Positions 46,046 through 54,614 of a stretch of 64,000 nucleotides of DNA are shown in pieces. The stretch is from Streptococcus sp. F0442. Its GTDB lineage: Bacteria > Bacillota > Bacilli > Lactobacillales > Streptococcaceae. A program made the position numbers and the translations under genes. Numbering within the stretch: the first letter of the stretch is position 1; every line of letters begins with the position of its first letter. The stretch covers positions 1,128,526 through 1,192,525 of the forward strand of contig NZ_KB373314.1 of the NCBI RefSeq assembly GCF_000314795.2, in the 5' to 3' direction. The notes under the pieces were generated by a model. That model had not been told where the DNA came from and ran no database searches. It saw only the letters and a program-made list of their open reading frames with translations.

Positions 46046-46840
46046 TTAGGCCACCTCCTTCTTGAGGGCTTTGGTCCATTGGTACCAGCCCACTAGGCTA
46101 TTCAGCGTGTAAACCCAGTACATCCCTTGAATATGAAGACTCTGATCCCACCAGAGATAGATACTAAAGACGTTGGTCGCAATCCAGAAGATCCATTGTT
46201 CCCGGTAAAGGCGGGTCATGAGGAGCTGGCCGACCCCATTGGTCGCATCGGTGATACTATCCCGGAAAGGACGAGCACTATGGATGCTCTGATAAGCAAA
46301 GCCCATACCAATCCAGATCACGGCACTCAAGGCCAAGTAGCGCATCCACTCGATCAAGGTCAATTTCTTAGCTTCAAAGTGAGATTCTTCCGCTTTTCCT
46401 TGATCGTTAATCCGATTGGAGAGCCAGACATAAAGACCGATCGGTTGCATAATAAAGAAATAAAGAGTTGTAAGGACTTCCCCATAGAAGTTTTTATTGA
46501 GGGCTAAAACAAGGTAAATCGCTGAATTCACTGCTCCAAAGAGGTAGTTACTGGCGCGACCTTCTGCAACCAGGATAACACAGACAATCCCTGTCCAAGA
46601 GGCGAACAGTCCCAGCCAATCATGCTCACCTGTGCCGTTGGTCCATTCTAAGAAGAAGGGAACGCTGGAAAGAAGAAGAAGATAAATCCATTGAAAGGCT
46701 GTCCGTCCCATGAAAAGATCCTTCCATAGGAGTTTCATAATGTTGACAAAGCCTTGTTTTTTCGCTTCTTTGTGGACATTTCTAAAGTCTTGGATAAAGG
46801 TTGAGAATTTTTTAGATAGGTTGTTCATTAGGTTATTCAT
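46046..46840 (-). CDS. pnuC: nicotinamide riboside transporter
   Basis: 264 residues, about seven membrane segments. PnuC carries nicotinamide riboside by facilitated diffusion; NadR then phosphorylates and traps it. The Trp-rich family patterns are present (WTGIVCVILVAEGRASNY, then YVWLSNR and SLVGWYQWTKALK). I chose ATG 46840, with AAGGAG upstream, over the earlier ATG at 46906 that lies inside nadR. Ten bases after nadR; the Nudix gene follows immediately. Confidence 0.9.
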   Translation of the reverse strand: MNNLMNNLSKKFSTFIQDFRNVHKEAKKQGFVNIMKLLWKDLFMGRTAFQWIYLLLLSSVPFFLEWTNGTGEHDWLGLFASWTGIVCVILVAEGRASNYLFGAVNSAIYLVLALNKNFYGEVLTTLYFFIMQPIGLYVWLSNRINDQGKAEESHFEAKKLTLIEWMRYLALSAVIWIGMGFAYQSIHSARPFRDSITDATNGVGQLLMTRLYREQWIFWIATNVFSIYLWWDQSLHIQGMYWVYTLNSLVGWYQWTKALKKEVA

Positions 46841-46850
46841 AAGTTGCTCC

Positions 46851-47912
46851 TTAGTCGGCTTGGTAGATGGCATCAATAACGTTCTTGGCTTCTTCGTAGT
46901 TGCCAAGATAGTCTGAGGCGAGGAAAGTTGTCGGAATGTTTCCTAGGTATTGCTGGCGCAATTGATCTAGGTAGTTAGAAAAACTGGTGCGGATCTCTTC
47001 ATCGGCCATGCTCATGTCTCGGAAACCATCATTGACATAAGAACCAATAGGCTGAACAAAGAGGATCAGATCCCATTTTTCCTTAGCCAGAATGCTGACG
47101 AAAAGATTATCGAAGGTATCGTTCATGCCGGCATCCTGTCCTTCGACTTCCATATAGTAGTCGTAGTAGCCTTTGGTTACCAGGGAATTGGTGTCCGCGA
47201 TGACAAGGCCTCGATTGGCACTACTATCGATGAGTTTAGAGGTTTGATCGTACTGACCTAATAGTAGGTAATAGTAGTCTTTTGGCGTGAGCTCATCATC
47301 CCGAACATTGTTCTTGATCTGGTATTCACGCGCATATTCGAGACTAACTGGCGCGTCGTAAAAGCGAGCCAAGTCCTTGGCAAGAGTCGTTTTCCCATTG
47401 CTGGCGCTCCCCATGATTAAAACCTTCTTGGTAAACTGGCGACGGAAGGGTTGGGCAATGTATTTCCAGTATTTGCTTGGATTTTCCCGAATCATGGTCG
47501 CCGAGATCCCGAAGCGGCGTTCCTGTAAATGAACTTCAAACCCTCTGGCTTCCAGCTCTTCCTTGTAGGCCTGCTCTCCCACATAAAAGATCAACTCCTC
47601 TGCCTCTGTTTGATATTGAATGGTTTCTAGAGCTGTTTGTAACCAAGGTTCCCAACCCAGCGGATAACGTGGAAGCTCTGTTTCATCTAGTTTATAGACT
47701 TGGGTCAATTCATCATTTGAGAAAGCCTCACGGATATAACGGAAGCGTTTCTGTAAGGTCAAGCCCACTTCTTCGCCTCGATCCCCTTCATAACCAGACA
47801 CAACTACGCGAACGCGATCACATTGGCGTTTCGCTCGTTGAATGAGATCAATATGTCCTTGATGAAGAGGAGCAAAGGTTCCAAATACAACAGCGATTCT
47901 TTCTTTCTTCAT
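46851..47912 (-). CDS. nadR: bifunctional NMN adenylyltransferase / ribosylnicotinamide kinase
   Basis: 353 residues. Residues ~1-170 are the nucleotidyltransferase domain (GTFAPLHQGH with the HxGH motif, and ISATMIRENP); residues ~180-353 are the kinase domain with P-loop GSASNGKTT. The helix-turn-helix domain of enterobacterial NadR is absent, so here regulation is left to another protein, probably the Nudix regulator at the end of the operon. Uses nicotinamide riboside delivered by PnuC to make NMN and then NAD. AAGGG precedes the ATG; a strong promoter lies 50 bases upstream. Confidence 0.92.
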   Translation of the reverse strand: MKKERIAVVFGTFAPLHQGHIDLIQRAKRQCDRVRVVVSGYEGDRGEEVGLTLQKRFRYIREAFSNDELTQVYKLDETELPRYPLGWEPWLQTALETIQYQTEAEELIFYVGEQAYKEELEARGFEVHLQERRFGISATMIRENPSKYWKYIAQPFRRQFTKKVLIMGSASNGKTTLAKDLARFYDAPVSLEYAREYQIKNNVRDDELTPKDYYYLLLGQYDQTSKLIDSSANRGLVIADTNSLVTKGYYDYYMEVEGQDAGMNDTFDNLFVSILAKEKWDLILFVQPIGSYVNDGFRDMSMADEEIRTSFSNYLDQLRQQYLGNIPTTFLASDYLGNYEEAKNVIDAIYQAD

Positions 47913-47929
47913 ACTGGCCCTTTTTATAA

Positions 47930-48002
47930 TTTTTTATAAATAGATTTTCTTTATGTTTTTATTATATACTATATTTTCTATCTGTCAATAGTTTTTTATA
48001 AA
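47930..48002 (-). promoter_or_regulatory. promoter of NAD-salvage operon with flanking repeats
   Basis: Minus-strand TTGACA (47983-47988), 16-base spacer, TATAAT (47961-47966). The plus-strand word TTTTTTATAAA occurs on each side (47930-47940 and 47992-48002), a possible operator pair. Confidence 0.65.
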
Positions 48003-48026
48003 AAAATATATTTTTCTTTAAATGAT

Positions 48027-48066
48027 GAAAAAAGATCTGAAGAGGCCCAACCGACCTTTCAGATCT
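48027..48066 (-). terminator. terminator of lipoprotein gene
   Basis: AGATCTGAA facing TTCAGATCT with an inner AGG/CCT pair, then six T on the minus strand. Confidence 0.85.
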
Positions 48067-48074
48067 TCCAGAAT

Positions 48075-48812
48075 TTATTCACGGGTGAGGGCGTGGCTGA
48101 CACCGTCTTTGAGGACAGTCACGCTTGATACAGAACCATCCTTTCCAACCACAATATCAAGAGTCGCTGCAGAACCATCGCCTGCTGAGAGATTGGCATG
48201 GTAATGACCATCATCCAAGGTATAGTTATAGCCACTAATACCGTAAGTTACGGGTTGACCACCAGGAAGTTGGATGGTCACTTGACCACCTTGGCCAATA
48301 GTGACCCCAGTGTCCCGTTTGTCAGACCAGTTCCCAGCTGCCGCAGAAAAATCACCTGCTGCTACAGAATAGACTCCCTTGTACTGAGCATTTTCAGTGG
48401 TAGATGCTTGTTTCTTAGCCTGTGCATGACCTTCTTCTAGACTTGGAAGTTTCTCTTTAGCTGGTTTAGCTGGAGTGGCTACTTCCTTTGTTTCTTTTGT
48501 CACTGGAGCTGAGGGAGCTACTGGCGTTGTTTCTCTAGCGGGAGCAGGTGTTTGACTAGCTGCAGCTTGGTTATTTTTGCTACCAATGGTTTGACTTTCT
48601 TCTGATTTACTAGCAGAAGATGAAGTGGCAATCGGATCTTTACTAGTGATCACTTTTTTCTTGGAAGAAGAAGAACTTGTTTGTTTGACTTGACTGGTCT
48701 TTGAGCTGCTAGCTTCACTTGTCTTTTCTTCTTTAGAACCTCCACAAGCTCCTAGGAAAAGACTCGCTACAAGGGCCATTGCTGCTAAGGAAACAATCTT
48801 TTTATTTTTCAT
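48075..48812 (-). CDS. Ser/Ala/Lys-rich lipoprotein with C-terminal globular domain
   Basis: 245 residues. Lipobox LFLGAC puts the lipid-modified Cys at residue 23. Residues 24-~135 are low-complexity (Ser, Lys, Ala, Pro), a tether through the wall; residues ~140-245 look folded (YKGVYSVAAGDFSAAAGNWS, then glycine-rich beta-strand-like sequence), and I suspect but cannot confirm the DUF6287 family. Function unknown; an envelope role fits both the anchor and the WalR/VicR-type box over its promoter. Confidence 0.8.
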   Translation of the reverse strand: MKNKKIVSLAAMALVASLFLGACGGSKEEKTSEASSSKTSQVKQTSSSSSKKKVITSKDPIATSSSASKSEESQTIGSKNNQAAASQTPAPARETTPVAPSAPVTKETKEVATPAKPAKEKLPSLEEGHAQAKKQASTTENAQYKGVYSVAAGDFSAAAGNWSDKRDTGVTIGQGGQVTIQLPGGQPVTYGISGYNYTLDDGHYHANLSAGDGSAATLDIVVGKDGSVSSVTVLKDGVSHALTRE

Positions 48813-48826
48813 AACCGAACCTCTTT

Positions 48827-48883
48827 TGTAACATTTGTAATATTTTGTAACATCATTGTAACACTGTTATATCTGCCTGTCAA
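48827..48883 (-). promoter_or_regulatory. promoter with WalR/VicR-type boxes, lipoprotein gene
   Basis: Minus-strand TTGACA (48878-48883), 17-base spacer, TACAAT (48855-48860). On the plus strand TGTAAC-N5-TGTAAC (48846-48862) is a perfect WalR/VicR consensus (TGTWAH-N5-TGTWAH) overlapping the -10, with two more copies of the word at 48827 and 48836. Confidence 0.65.
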
Positions 48884-48950
48884 TAGGGTCTCACCTATTT
48901 TTTCAAATGTGAAAGTAGTTTTAAAACAGATGCTCCTCCCTAACTCATAC

Positions 48951-48983
48951 AAAAAGAAGTCAAGGCCAAAGACCTCAACTTCT
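48951..48983 (-). terminator. terminator of clpC
   Basis: Minus strand AGAAGTTGAGG facing CCTTGACTTCT (imperfect), followed by five T, about 70 bases past the clpC stop. Confidence 0.65.
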
Positions 48984-49050
48984 ATATAAGAGCTGTTTAT
49001 TAATTTTCCGTATCTGCCATTTACAAGCTTTCATGAATAAAGTAGGTTTT

Positions 49051-51480
49051 CTAGACAATCTCAAACTTGATAGCGCCACCTGTCGTTCCAACCTTGATGG
49101 TTTGCCCTTCTTGGACTTGTCCTTTCAGCAATAGCTCTGCTAACTGATCTTCCACTTCAGTCAGCAAGACGCGACGAAGTGGACGAGCTCCCATTTCTGG
49201 ATCATAGCCTTTGCTTGCAAGCCATTTAAGCGCTGAAGGCTGGAATTTAAGGGTCATGCCTTGTTCTGCCAAGGTTGAAATAAGCGGTTTAACCATGACT
49301 TTCACCACCTGCTGCATGTCTTCGCTTGACAGGCTATGGAAGACCACCTTTTCATCAATCCGGTTGATAAACTCTGGACGATAAGTCTTCTTCAACTCTT
49401 CAAACATGCGTTTTTCCATATTAGCTTGATCAAAGCGGATATCTTTGGCACCAAAGCCAACGGTCTTATCATCTCGAAGGGCTGTCGCTCCCAGGTTTGA
49501 GGTCATGATGATAATGGTATTGGAGAAGTCGATCTTTCGGCCCTTGCTATCGGTTAAGACACCATCATCCAAGACCTGTAAAAGGACATTGAAAATGTCA
49601 GGATGGGCTTTTTCTACCTCATCAAACAAGAGGACAGAATAAGGTTTGTTGCGGACTTTCTCCGTCAACTCTCCCCCTTCTTCGTAGCCCACATAGCCTG
49701 GAGGTGCACCATTGAGACGACTGGCCGCGAATTTTTCCATGTACTCACTCATGTCAAAGCGGATCAAAGCAGACTCGTCATCAAAGAGGACTTCTGCAAG
49801 GGCCTTTGCGAGCTCGGTTTTTCCGACACCGGTAGGCCCTAAGAACATGAAGGAACCGATGGGACGTTTATTGCTACGGATACCTGATTGATTGCGTCGA
49901 ATCGCCCGACTGATACTAGAAACCGCTTGGTCTTGGCCAATCACGCGCTTGTGCAATTCTGTTTCTAAGTTTAGGTACTTCTTGGCATCGGTTTGGGTTA
50001 GCTTTTGAGTGGGAATACCCGATAATTGGCTCAAGGTCAGCAAGACATCTTGATCGGTGACTTCTTTCTTGTAAACAATCGGAGCCGCCTCAACTTGTAA
50101 AAGCTGGGCTGCTTTCTTCCACTTTCCTTCCATCAAAGCGCGGTCCAAGGCGGTTAACTCTTCTTTAACGTGACCATTTGAATCACGATTTTGAACGGTA
50201 GCCGCCGCTTCATCCAAGAGGTCAATAGCTGAATCTGGCAATTGACGACTGGTCAAATAGCGGTGGGCATATTTGACAGCTGTTTCGATCGCTTCATCGC
50301 TAATGGTCACATGATGGTGGTCTTGGTAGGTCTCTTTTAAGCCTTGGAGAATCTGAATGCTGTCTGCAACACTTGGTTCTTCAATGGTAACTTTCGCAAA
50401 GCGACGAGAGAGGGCCGCGTCTTTTTCGATATGCTTTTGGTACTCATCTTGTGTCGTTGCTCCGACTGTGCGCAAGGTTCCACGGGCTAGAGCCGGTTTT
50501 AGGATGTTGGCTGCGTCTAAAGTCGAATCAATGCCGGATCCTGACCCCATAATGGTATGCAGTTCATCGATAAAGAGAATGACGTGACCGTCTTCTTCGA
50601 TATCCTGGATAATATTGTTCATCCGCTCTTCAAAGTCCCCACGGAAGCGCGTCCCTGCCACCACATTCATAAGATCCAACTCCAGGACACGCATTTGCGC
50701 GATTTCAGCTGGAACATTGCCACTAGCTACCCGCTGGGCCAACCCCAATGCCAGGGCTGTTTTTCCGACCCCAGCTTCTCCTACTAGAACAGGATTGTTC
50801 TTGGTCTTGCGGCTAAGGATTTGGATCATGCGCGAAATCTCTGCATCGCGGCCAATCACAGGCTCAAGCTGTCCTGAACGAGCCATTTCTGTCAAATCAC
50901 GGGTATAATCCTCGAGTCCTCCACTTGTGCTTGGGGGCATGCCCATCATATTTCCCATGGTTTGGCGGTTAGGATTTTGGGCCCGGTAGAGGCTCCGGAT
51001 AGCTTTGATGTCATTTTTGTCCCAGCCTGCTTTGTCTTCCAAATTCTTGCGAAGGGAAGCAATGGGAACACCCTTATCTTGCTCCGTAAAGGCAAAACCT
51101 GCAAACTCCATGACCTGGCTAGCCAAGGTCCCACGATCTGCTAAAAGAGAGAGGAGCACGTGCTCTGTCCCCAAAGTTTTGGCATGAAGGACTTGCGCAA
51201 TCTCCGTCGCGTGTTTCATCATCGCTTCCATCCGATAAGAAAACGGGAAGATTTCATACCGATTGTCATTTTGAAACACTTGACCTGTAATATGCTCAGC
51301 TGCATCCTGAAATTCGTCGATCTGCATGGGGTAATCGCTGAGCACAGAACCTGCTACGCTATAGGGATTATTGGCCATAGCTGTCAAGAGATGCCAAGTG
51401 TCCAAGGTATCCCCCTGATAGTGACCTGCTAGTATTTGGGCCGCTTCTATACTTTCTAACAGTGCTGTTGAATAGTTCAT
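49051..51480 (-). CDS. clpC: ATP-dependent Clp protease ATP-binding subunit ClpC
   Basis: 809 residues. Hsp100 unfoldase that feeds proteins to ClpP. Two N-terminal Clp repeats (~1-145), first AAA+ domain with Walker A GEAGVGKT (~235), second with GPTGVGKT (~548), and a VGF tripeptide (~670) that fits the ClpP-docking loop. The usual length for streptococcal ClpC. The start follows the ctsR stop without a gap, so the pair is translationally coupled and under CtsR control. Confidence 0.94.
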   Translation of the reverse strand: MNYSTALLESIEAAQILAGHYQGDTLDTWHLLTAMANNPYSVAGSVLSDYPMQIDEFQDAAEHITGQVFQNDNRYEIFPFSYRMEAMMKHATEIAQVLHAKTLGTEHVLLSLLADRGTLASQVMEFAGFAFTEQDKGVPIASLRKNLEDKAGWDKNDIKAIRSLYRAQNPNRQTMGNMMGMPPSTSGGLEDYTRDLTEMARSGQLEPVIGRDAEISRMIQILSRKTKNNPVLVGEAGVGKTALALGLAQRVASGNVPAEIAQMRVLELDLMNVVAGTRFRGDFEERMNNIIQDIEEDGHVILFIDELHTIMGSGSGIDSTLDAANILKPALARGTLRTVGATTQDEYQKHIEKDAALSRRFAKVTIEEPSVADSIQILQGLKETYQDHHHVTISDEAIETAVKYAHRYLTSRQLPDSAIDLLDEAAATVQNRDSNGHVKEELTALDRALMEGKWKKAAQLLQVEAAPIVYKKEVTDQDVLLTLSQLSGIPTQKLTQTDAKKYLNLETELHKRVIGQDQAVSSISRAIRRNQSGIRSNKRPIGSFMFLGPTGVGKTELAKALAEVLFDDESALIRFDMSEYMEKFAASRLNGAPPGYVGYEEGGELTEKVRNKPYSVLLFDEVEKAHPDIFNVLLQVLDDGVLTDSKGRKIDFSNTIIIMTSNLGATALRDDKTVGFGAKDIRFDQANMEKRMFEELKKTYRPEFINRIDEKVVFHSLSSEDMQQVVKVMVKPLISTLAEQGMTLKFQPSALKWLASKGYDPEMGARPLRRVLLTEVEDQLAELLLKGQVQEGQTIKVGTTGGAIKFEIV

Positions 51481-51945
51481 CTAGTCGGTATTTCCTTTTC
51501 TATCTACTTGTTGAATGATTTTTTTCAGCATGTTTGCTCGCAGGTTTGGGGCATGCTGACCCAAAACCTCATCAGAAGTCGTTGCAAGCAAGAGCTGCGT
51601 TTCACGTTTTGTCAATAATTTCTCTTCAAAGAGCATCTCTAGAATATCATTGAAAACCTGCTGGCTGATGGTCTCTCCAATATTGGCCGCCAGGTCTTGA
51701 AGCATCTGATGGTGATCTGAAAACTGGACCTTGCCAATGCGGATATAACCGCCACCACCGCGTTTGCTCTCTACAATATAGCCTCGGCTTTCGGTAAAGC
51801 GGGTCTTAATGACATAGTTAATCTGACTGGGTACGACCTGAAAGACATCTGCCAACTCACTTCTTTTGAGTTCTGCCATGCCAGCTTGAGCCAGCAAGGC
51901 CTTGATATAAGCTTCAATGCTATCAGATGTGTTCTTATTTGCCAT
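51481..51945 (-). CDS. ctsR: transcriptional repressor CtsR
   Basis: 154 residues. Dimeric heat-shock repressor of clp genes, inactivated by heat. The N-terminal winged helix-turn-helix includes the glycine-rich wing ESKRGGGGYIRI (~62-73), which reads the operator and senses temperature. The C-terminal part mediates dimerisation and contact with Clp/McsB-type partners. A CtsR box covers its own promoter (52029-52045), so it is autoregulated together with clpC. Confidence 0.94.
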   Translation of the reverse strand: MANKNTSDSIEAYIKALLAQAGMAELKRSELADVFQVVPSQINYVIKTRFTESRGYIVESKRGGGGYIRIGKVQFSDHHQMLQDLAANIGETISQQVFNDILEMLFEEKLLTKRETQLLLATTSDEVLGQHAPNLRANMLKKIIQQVDRKGNTD

Positions 51946-52028
51946 GATGCTCCTTTCTGGCTTTTTTTCTAGATGGATGCTCTACTCTTTGGCCCATAAA
52001 AAATGGCCTTGGAGTGTTCCTTCTCATC

Positions 52029-52045
52029 ATTGACCTTATTTGACT
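52029..52045 (-). promoter_or_regulatory. CtsR operator of ctsR-clpC
   Basis: The plus strand reads ATTGACC-TTA-TTTGACT, a near-perfect tandem heptanucleotide CtsR box, directly after the -10, covering the transcription start. Confidence 0.85.
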
Positions 52046-52073
52046 ATTATACAATTTTTACGGCTGTAAATAA
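52046..52073 (-). promoter_or_regulatory. promoter of ctsR-clpC
   Basis: Minus-strand TATAAT (52046-52051) with a weak -35 (TTATTT, 52068-52073) 16 bases upstream. Confidence 0.6.
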
Positions 52074-52110
52074 AGCAAAGACTCTATGGAAATAGGAATC
52101 TCTTAAGAAG

Positions 52111-52146
52111 GCAAAATAAAAGAGGCTAGTAAGAACTAACCTCTTA
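52111..52146 (-). terminator. terminator of fucosidase gene
   Basis: Minus strand AAGAGGTTAGT facing ACTAGCCTCTT with a four-base loop, then TTATTTTG; about 95 bases past the stop at 52240. Confidence 0.75.
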
Positions 52147-52239
52147 TGAGAAGAATGAACTATTCTTTGCACCCGCGCCTCAACAACCTAAAGCAAGAAT
52201 TTCTCACCACATTCACAAAACCTTTCTTTGAATATCGGT

Positions 52240-54474
52240 TTAAGCTTCTTTTCCTTCTACCTCTTGAACCACTTCTTCCATCACTTGGACTGTCAGTTCT
52301 GGAATAAAGCCGACCAAGCTTCCTTGATCCGGATGCAACAATTTGACCTGAAAGTCATAGACATCGGTCGCTTTTCCTGCAAAATCAAGGGTTGGAACTT
52401 GGACTGTTTTTTCCGTCTCTCCATCTACGAACTCAAGGGTAACGTTGGTATCTTTGTAGACCTTACCATGAACCCCTGTTCCCGGCTCTGTGATCAATTT
52501 GAGACTGGCACTTCCTTTAGAGCCACCTTTTCTCTTGACGACGACTTGCGCTGGGTCGCCTTTCTTAACAGCTAGGGTTGGCTGAGCAAACTCAAAGAGA
52601 CCCTTTTCTTGGTTATTGAGGGCATAAATCCCTTCCGTTGCGATCGCATCTCCCTTGCTATTGACCAAGGTCAAGGTGTGGGATCCGGCTACCAAGTCTG
52701 GCGTTTCATAGACCTTTTGGCTCCGTTTGCGGCTTGGGCTTTGGGTATTGACCGTCGCTTGCTTTTGGCCATCGACATAGACATCCATTTCCCCATGACC
52801 AGGGTCCACAGTTGCGACCACATAGGCCTTGGTGCCTTCGAACTGATAGGTCACCGAAGCTCCTTTTTCCTTGGTCCACATAGAGGTGCCTCGAACGCCT
52901 TCTCCCTCTTCATTCCATTGGCCATTGGCCCGGTCAGCAGTCCGGTCGGAATGATAGGTCAAGCCAAGTGGGTAGCCATCGGTTTCTTCGATGCTAACTG
53001 GCGTCTTATAGACAGAGACGCCGTTCAAGATCGGAGTGGCTTGGGCATCGGTGATGGACACCCGGAGGTAGCGACTATCAACTGGTTTCCCTTTGATCAA
53101 ACGGCGGTATCCAACGGTTGACCCAGCCCCAAAAGGAACCCATTGGCCATTCACTGCCACATCAATGGTGAAGCCAGAAATCCGTTGGCCTTTCTCGATG
53201 GTTTCTTTGAGCTCTACCACATCAAAGTGTTGCTCTTTTCCAAGATCGAGGACAAAAGATCCGGTCTTGGCATCATCGGCAGGTGCCCAACTGGTCTTCT
53301 CATCTCCATCCGTCAAATGGATGGCTGAGTAATGAGAATTGCGCCGTGTCGAGTCAGCTTCTACCAAAGCGCCCGCCGCATAGTCCACGCTGTAGAGTTG
53401 GTCCAGGGTCTGGCGGAATTCTTTCAAACGGGCCACATCGGCATCCGCAAATTTCCCATCTTGGTTGGGTGGGATATTGAGCAAAAGTGGGGTGCCACGG
53501 CCGACCGATTTGAAGTAAATGTCCATCAATTCGTGCAAGGACTTAGGCTCTTGGTTGTCATGGTAGAACCAGCCGGAGCGAATAGAAACATCCGCTTCTC
53601 CCACTGAGTATTGCTTCCCTTCCGGATCCCCGTGATTGAGGTAACTATTGGATGGATTGTTGCGAATCTTATCCGGATTGACCTTATGCCAAACTGGATC
53701 TCCAGCAATTCCCTTTTCATTTCCGATCCAACGAACATTGGTGGGCTCAGCTGAGAAGATGGCAATATCCCCTTGAGCCTTGCGGATGGCATCAAACCAC
53801 TTGTCGAAGGTATAGGTGACTTTTTGAGCCCCATCGCCACGCGCTCCATCCATCCAGACTTCTACGAACTTGCCCTTGTTTCCATATTTTGGATCTTCAA
53901 GGATTTCTTTGAGCTGGTTGAGGTAGTATTGATTGTATTGGTCCTCTGTATCCACATGGTAGAGTGGGCTGTGAGCATCCCAAGGCGAGAGATAGACCCC
54001 CATATCCATGTCATACTTGCTAGCAGAAGCAGAAACTTCAGCTAGGACATCGCCTTTTCCTTCCTTCCAACCGCTTTTGGCAATGGTATGGTCGGTGTAT
54101 TTAGAAGGGTACAAGAGGAAACCATCGTGGTGCTTGACGACCATGATGGTCCGTTTGAAGCCAGCGTCTTTCAGGGTTTTGATCCACTGATCGGTATCCA
54201 GATGCTCTGGATAGAAATCATAAGGATCTTCTTGCCCATCTCCCCATTCACGATCGTAGTAGGTATTCATCCCAAAGTGGATGAAAGCTGCTAGTTCTTC
54301 GCGGTGGTATTGCATTTGAGCCTTGCTTGGAAGGGGACCGTAGTCTGCAATCTCAGGCTCCTCATCTGGAGAAGTTGCTGGTTGGGTGGCTTCTGTCCCC
54401 TGGCTAACTACGCGGTTTTCTTTCTCACTCGTTACGGGTGAGGAATATTCTGATTTTTCTTGGTGCTCTTTCAC
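52240..54474 (-). CDS. alpha-L-fucosidase (GH29) with carbohydrate-binding domain
   Basis: 744 residues. Retaining GH29 enzyme removing fucose from glycans. The N-terminal ~60 residues are low-complexity; the catalytic domain (~65-400) shows HFGMNTYYDREWG, KHHDGFLLYPSKYT and the nucleophile Asp in VEVWMDGARG. A discoidin-like (F5/8, CBM32-type) domain follows (~410-510), then two beta-sandwich regions. Start GTG 54474 follows a strong AGGAGG. There is no signal peptide and no LPXTG or other anchor, unexpected for an enzyme with wall-protein-like flanks and an extracellular neighbour family. It lies 140 bases downstream of the beta-galactosidase gene. Confidence 0.87.
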   Translation of the reverse strand: MKEHQEKSEYSSPVTSEKENRVVSQGTEATQPATSPDEEPEIADYGPLPSKAQMQYHREELAAFIHFGMNTYYDREWGDGQEDPYDFYPEHLDTDQWIKTLKDAGFKRTIMVVKHHDGFLLYPSKYTDHTIAKSGWKEGKGDVLAEVSASASKYDMDMGVYLSPWDAHSPLYHVDTEDQYNQYYLNQLKEILEDPKYGNKGKFVEVWMDGARGDGAQKVTYTFDKWFDAIRKAQGDIAIFSAEPTNVRWIGNEKGIAGDPVWHKVNPDKIRNNPSNSYLNHGDPEGKQYSVGEADVSIRSGWFYHDNQEPKSLHELMDIYFKSVGRGTPLLLNIPPNQDGKFADADVARLKEFRQTLDQLYSVDYAAGALVEADSTRRNSHYSAIHLTDGDEKTSWAPADDAKTGSFVLDLGKEQHFDVVELKETIEKGQRISGFTIDVAVNGQWVPFGAGSTVGYRRLIKGKPVDSRYLRVSITDAQATPILNGVSVYKTPVSIEETDGYPLGLTYHSDRTADRANGQWNEEGEGVRGTSMWTKEKGASVTYQFEGTKAYVVATVDPGHGEMDVYVDGQKQATVNTQSPSRKRSQKVYETPDLVAGSHTLTLVNSKGDAIATEGIYALNNQEKGLFEFAQPTLAVKKGDPAQVVVKRKGGSKGSASLKLITEPGTGVHGKVYKDTNVTLEFVDGETEKTVQVPTLDFAGKATDVYDFQVKLLHPDQGSLVGFIPELTVQVMEEVVQEVEGKEA

Positions 54475-54614
54475 AGTGCTCTCCTCCTCTCTTTGCTGTT
54501 TATCATATCTCAGTTTAATCGCCGGTGGCTCTCACTATTCTTAGTGATTTGTTGAACAAAAAGCCCAAAGATAAGCGATTGATTGTCTGTATCTTCAAGT
54601 AGCCTAGACTGTTG

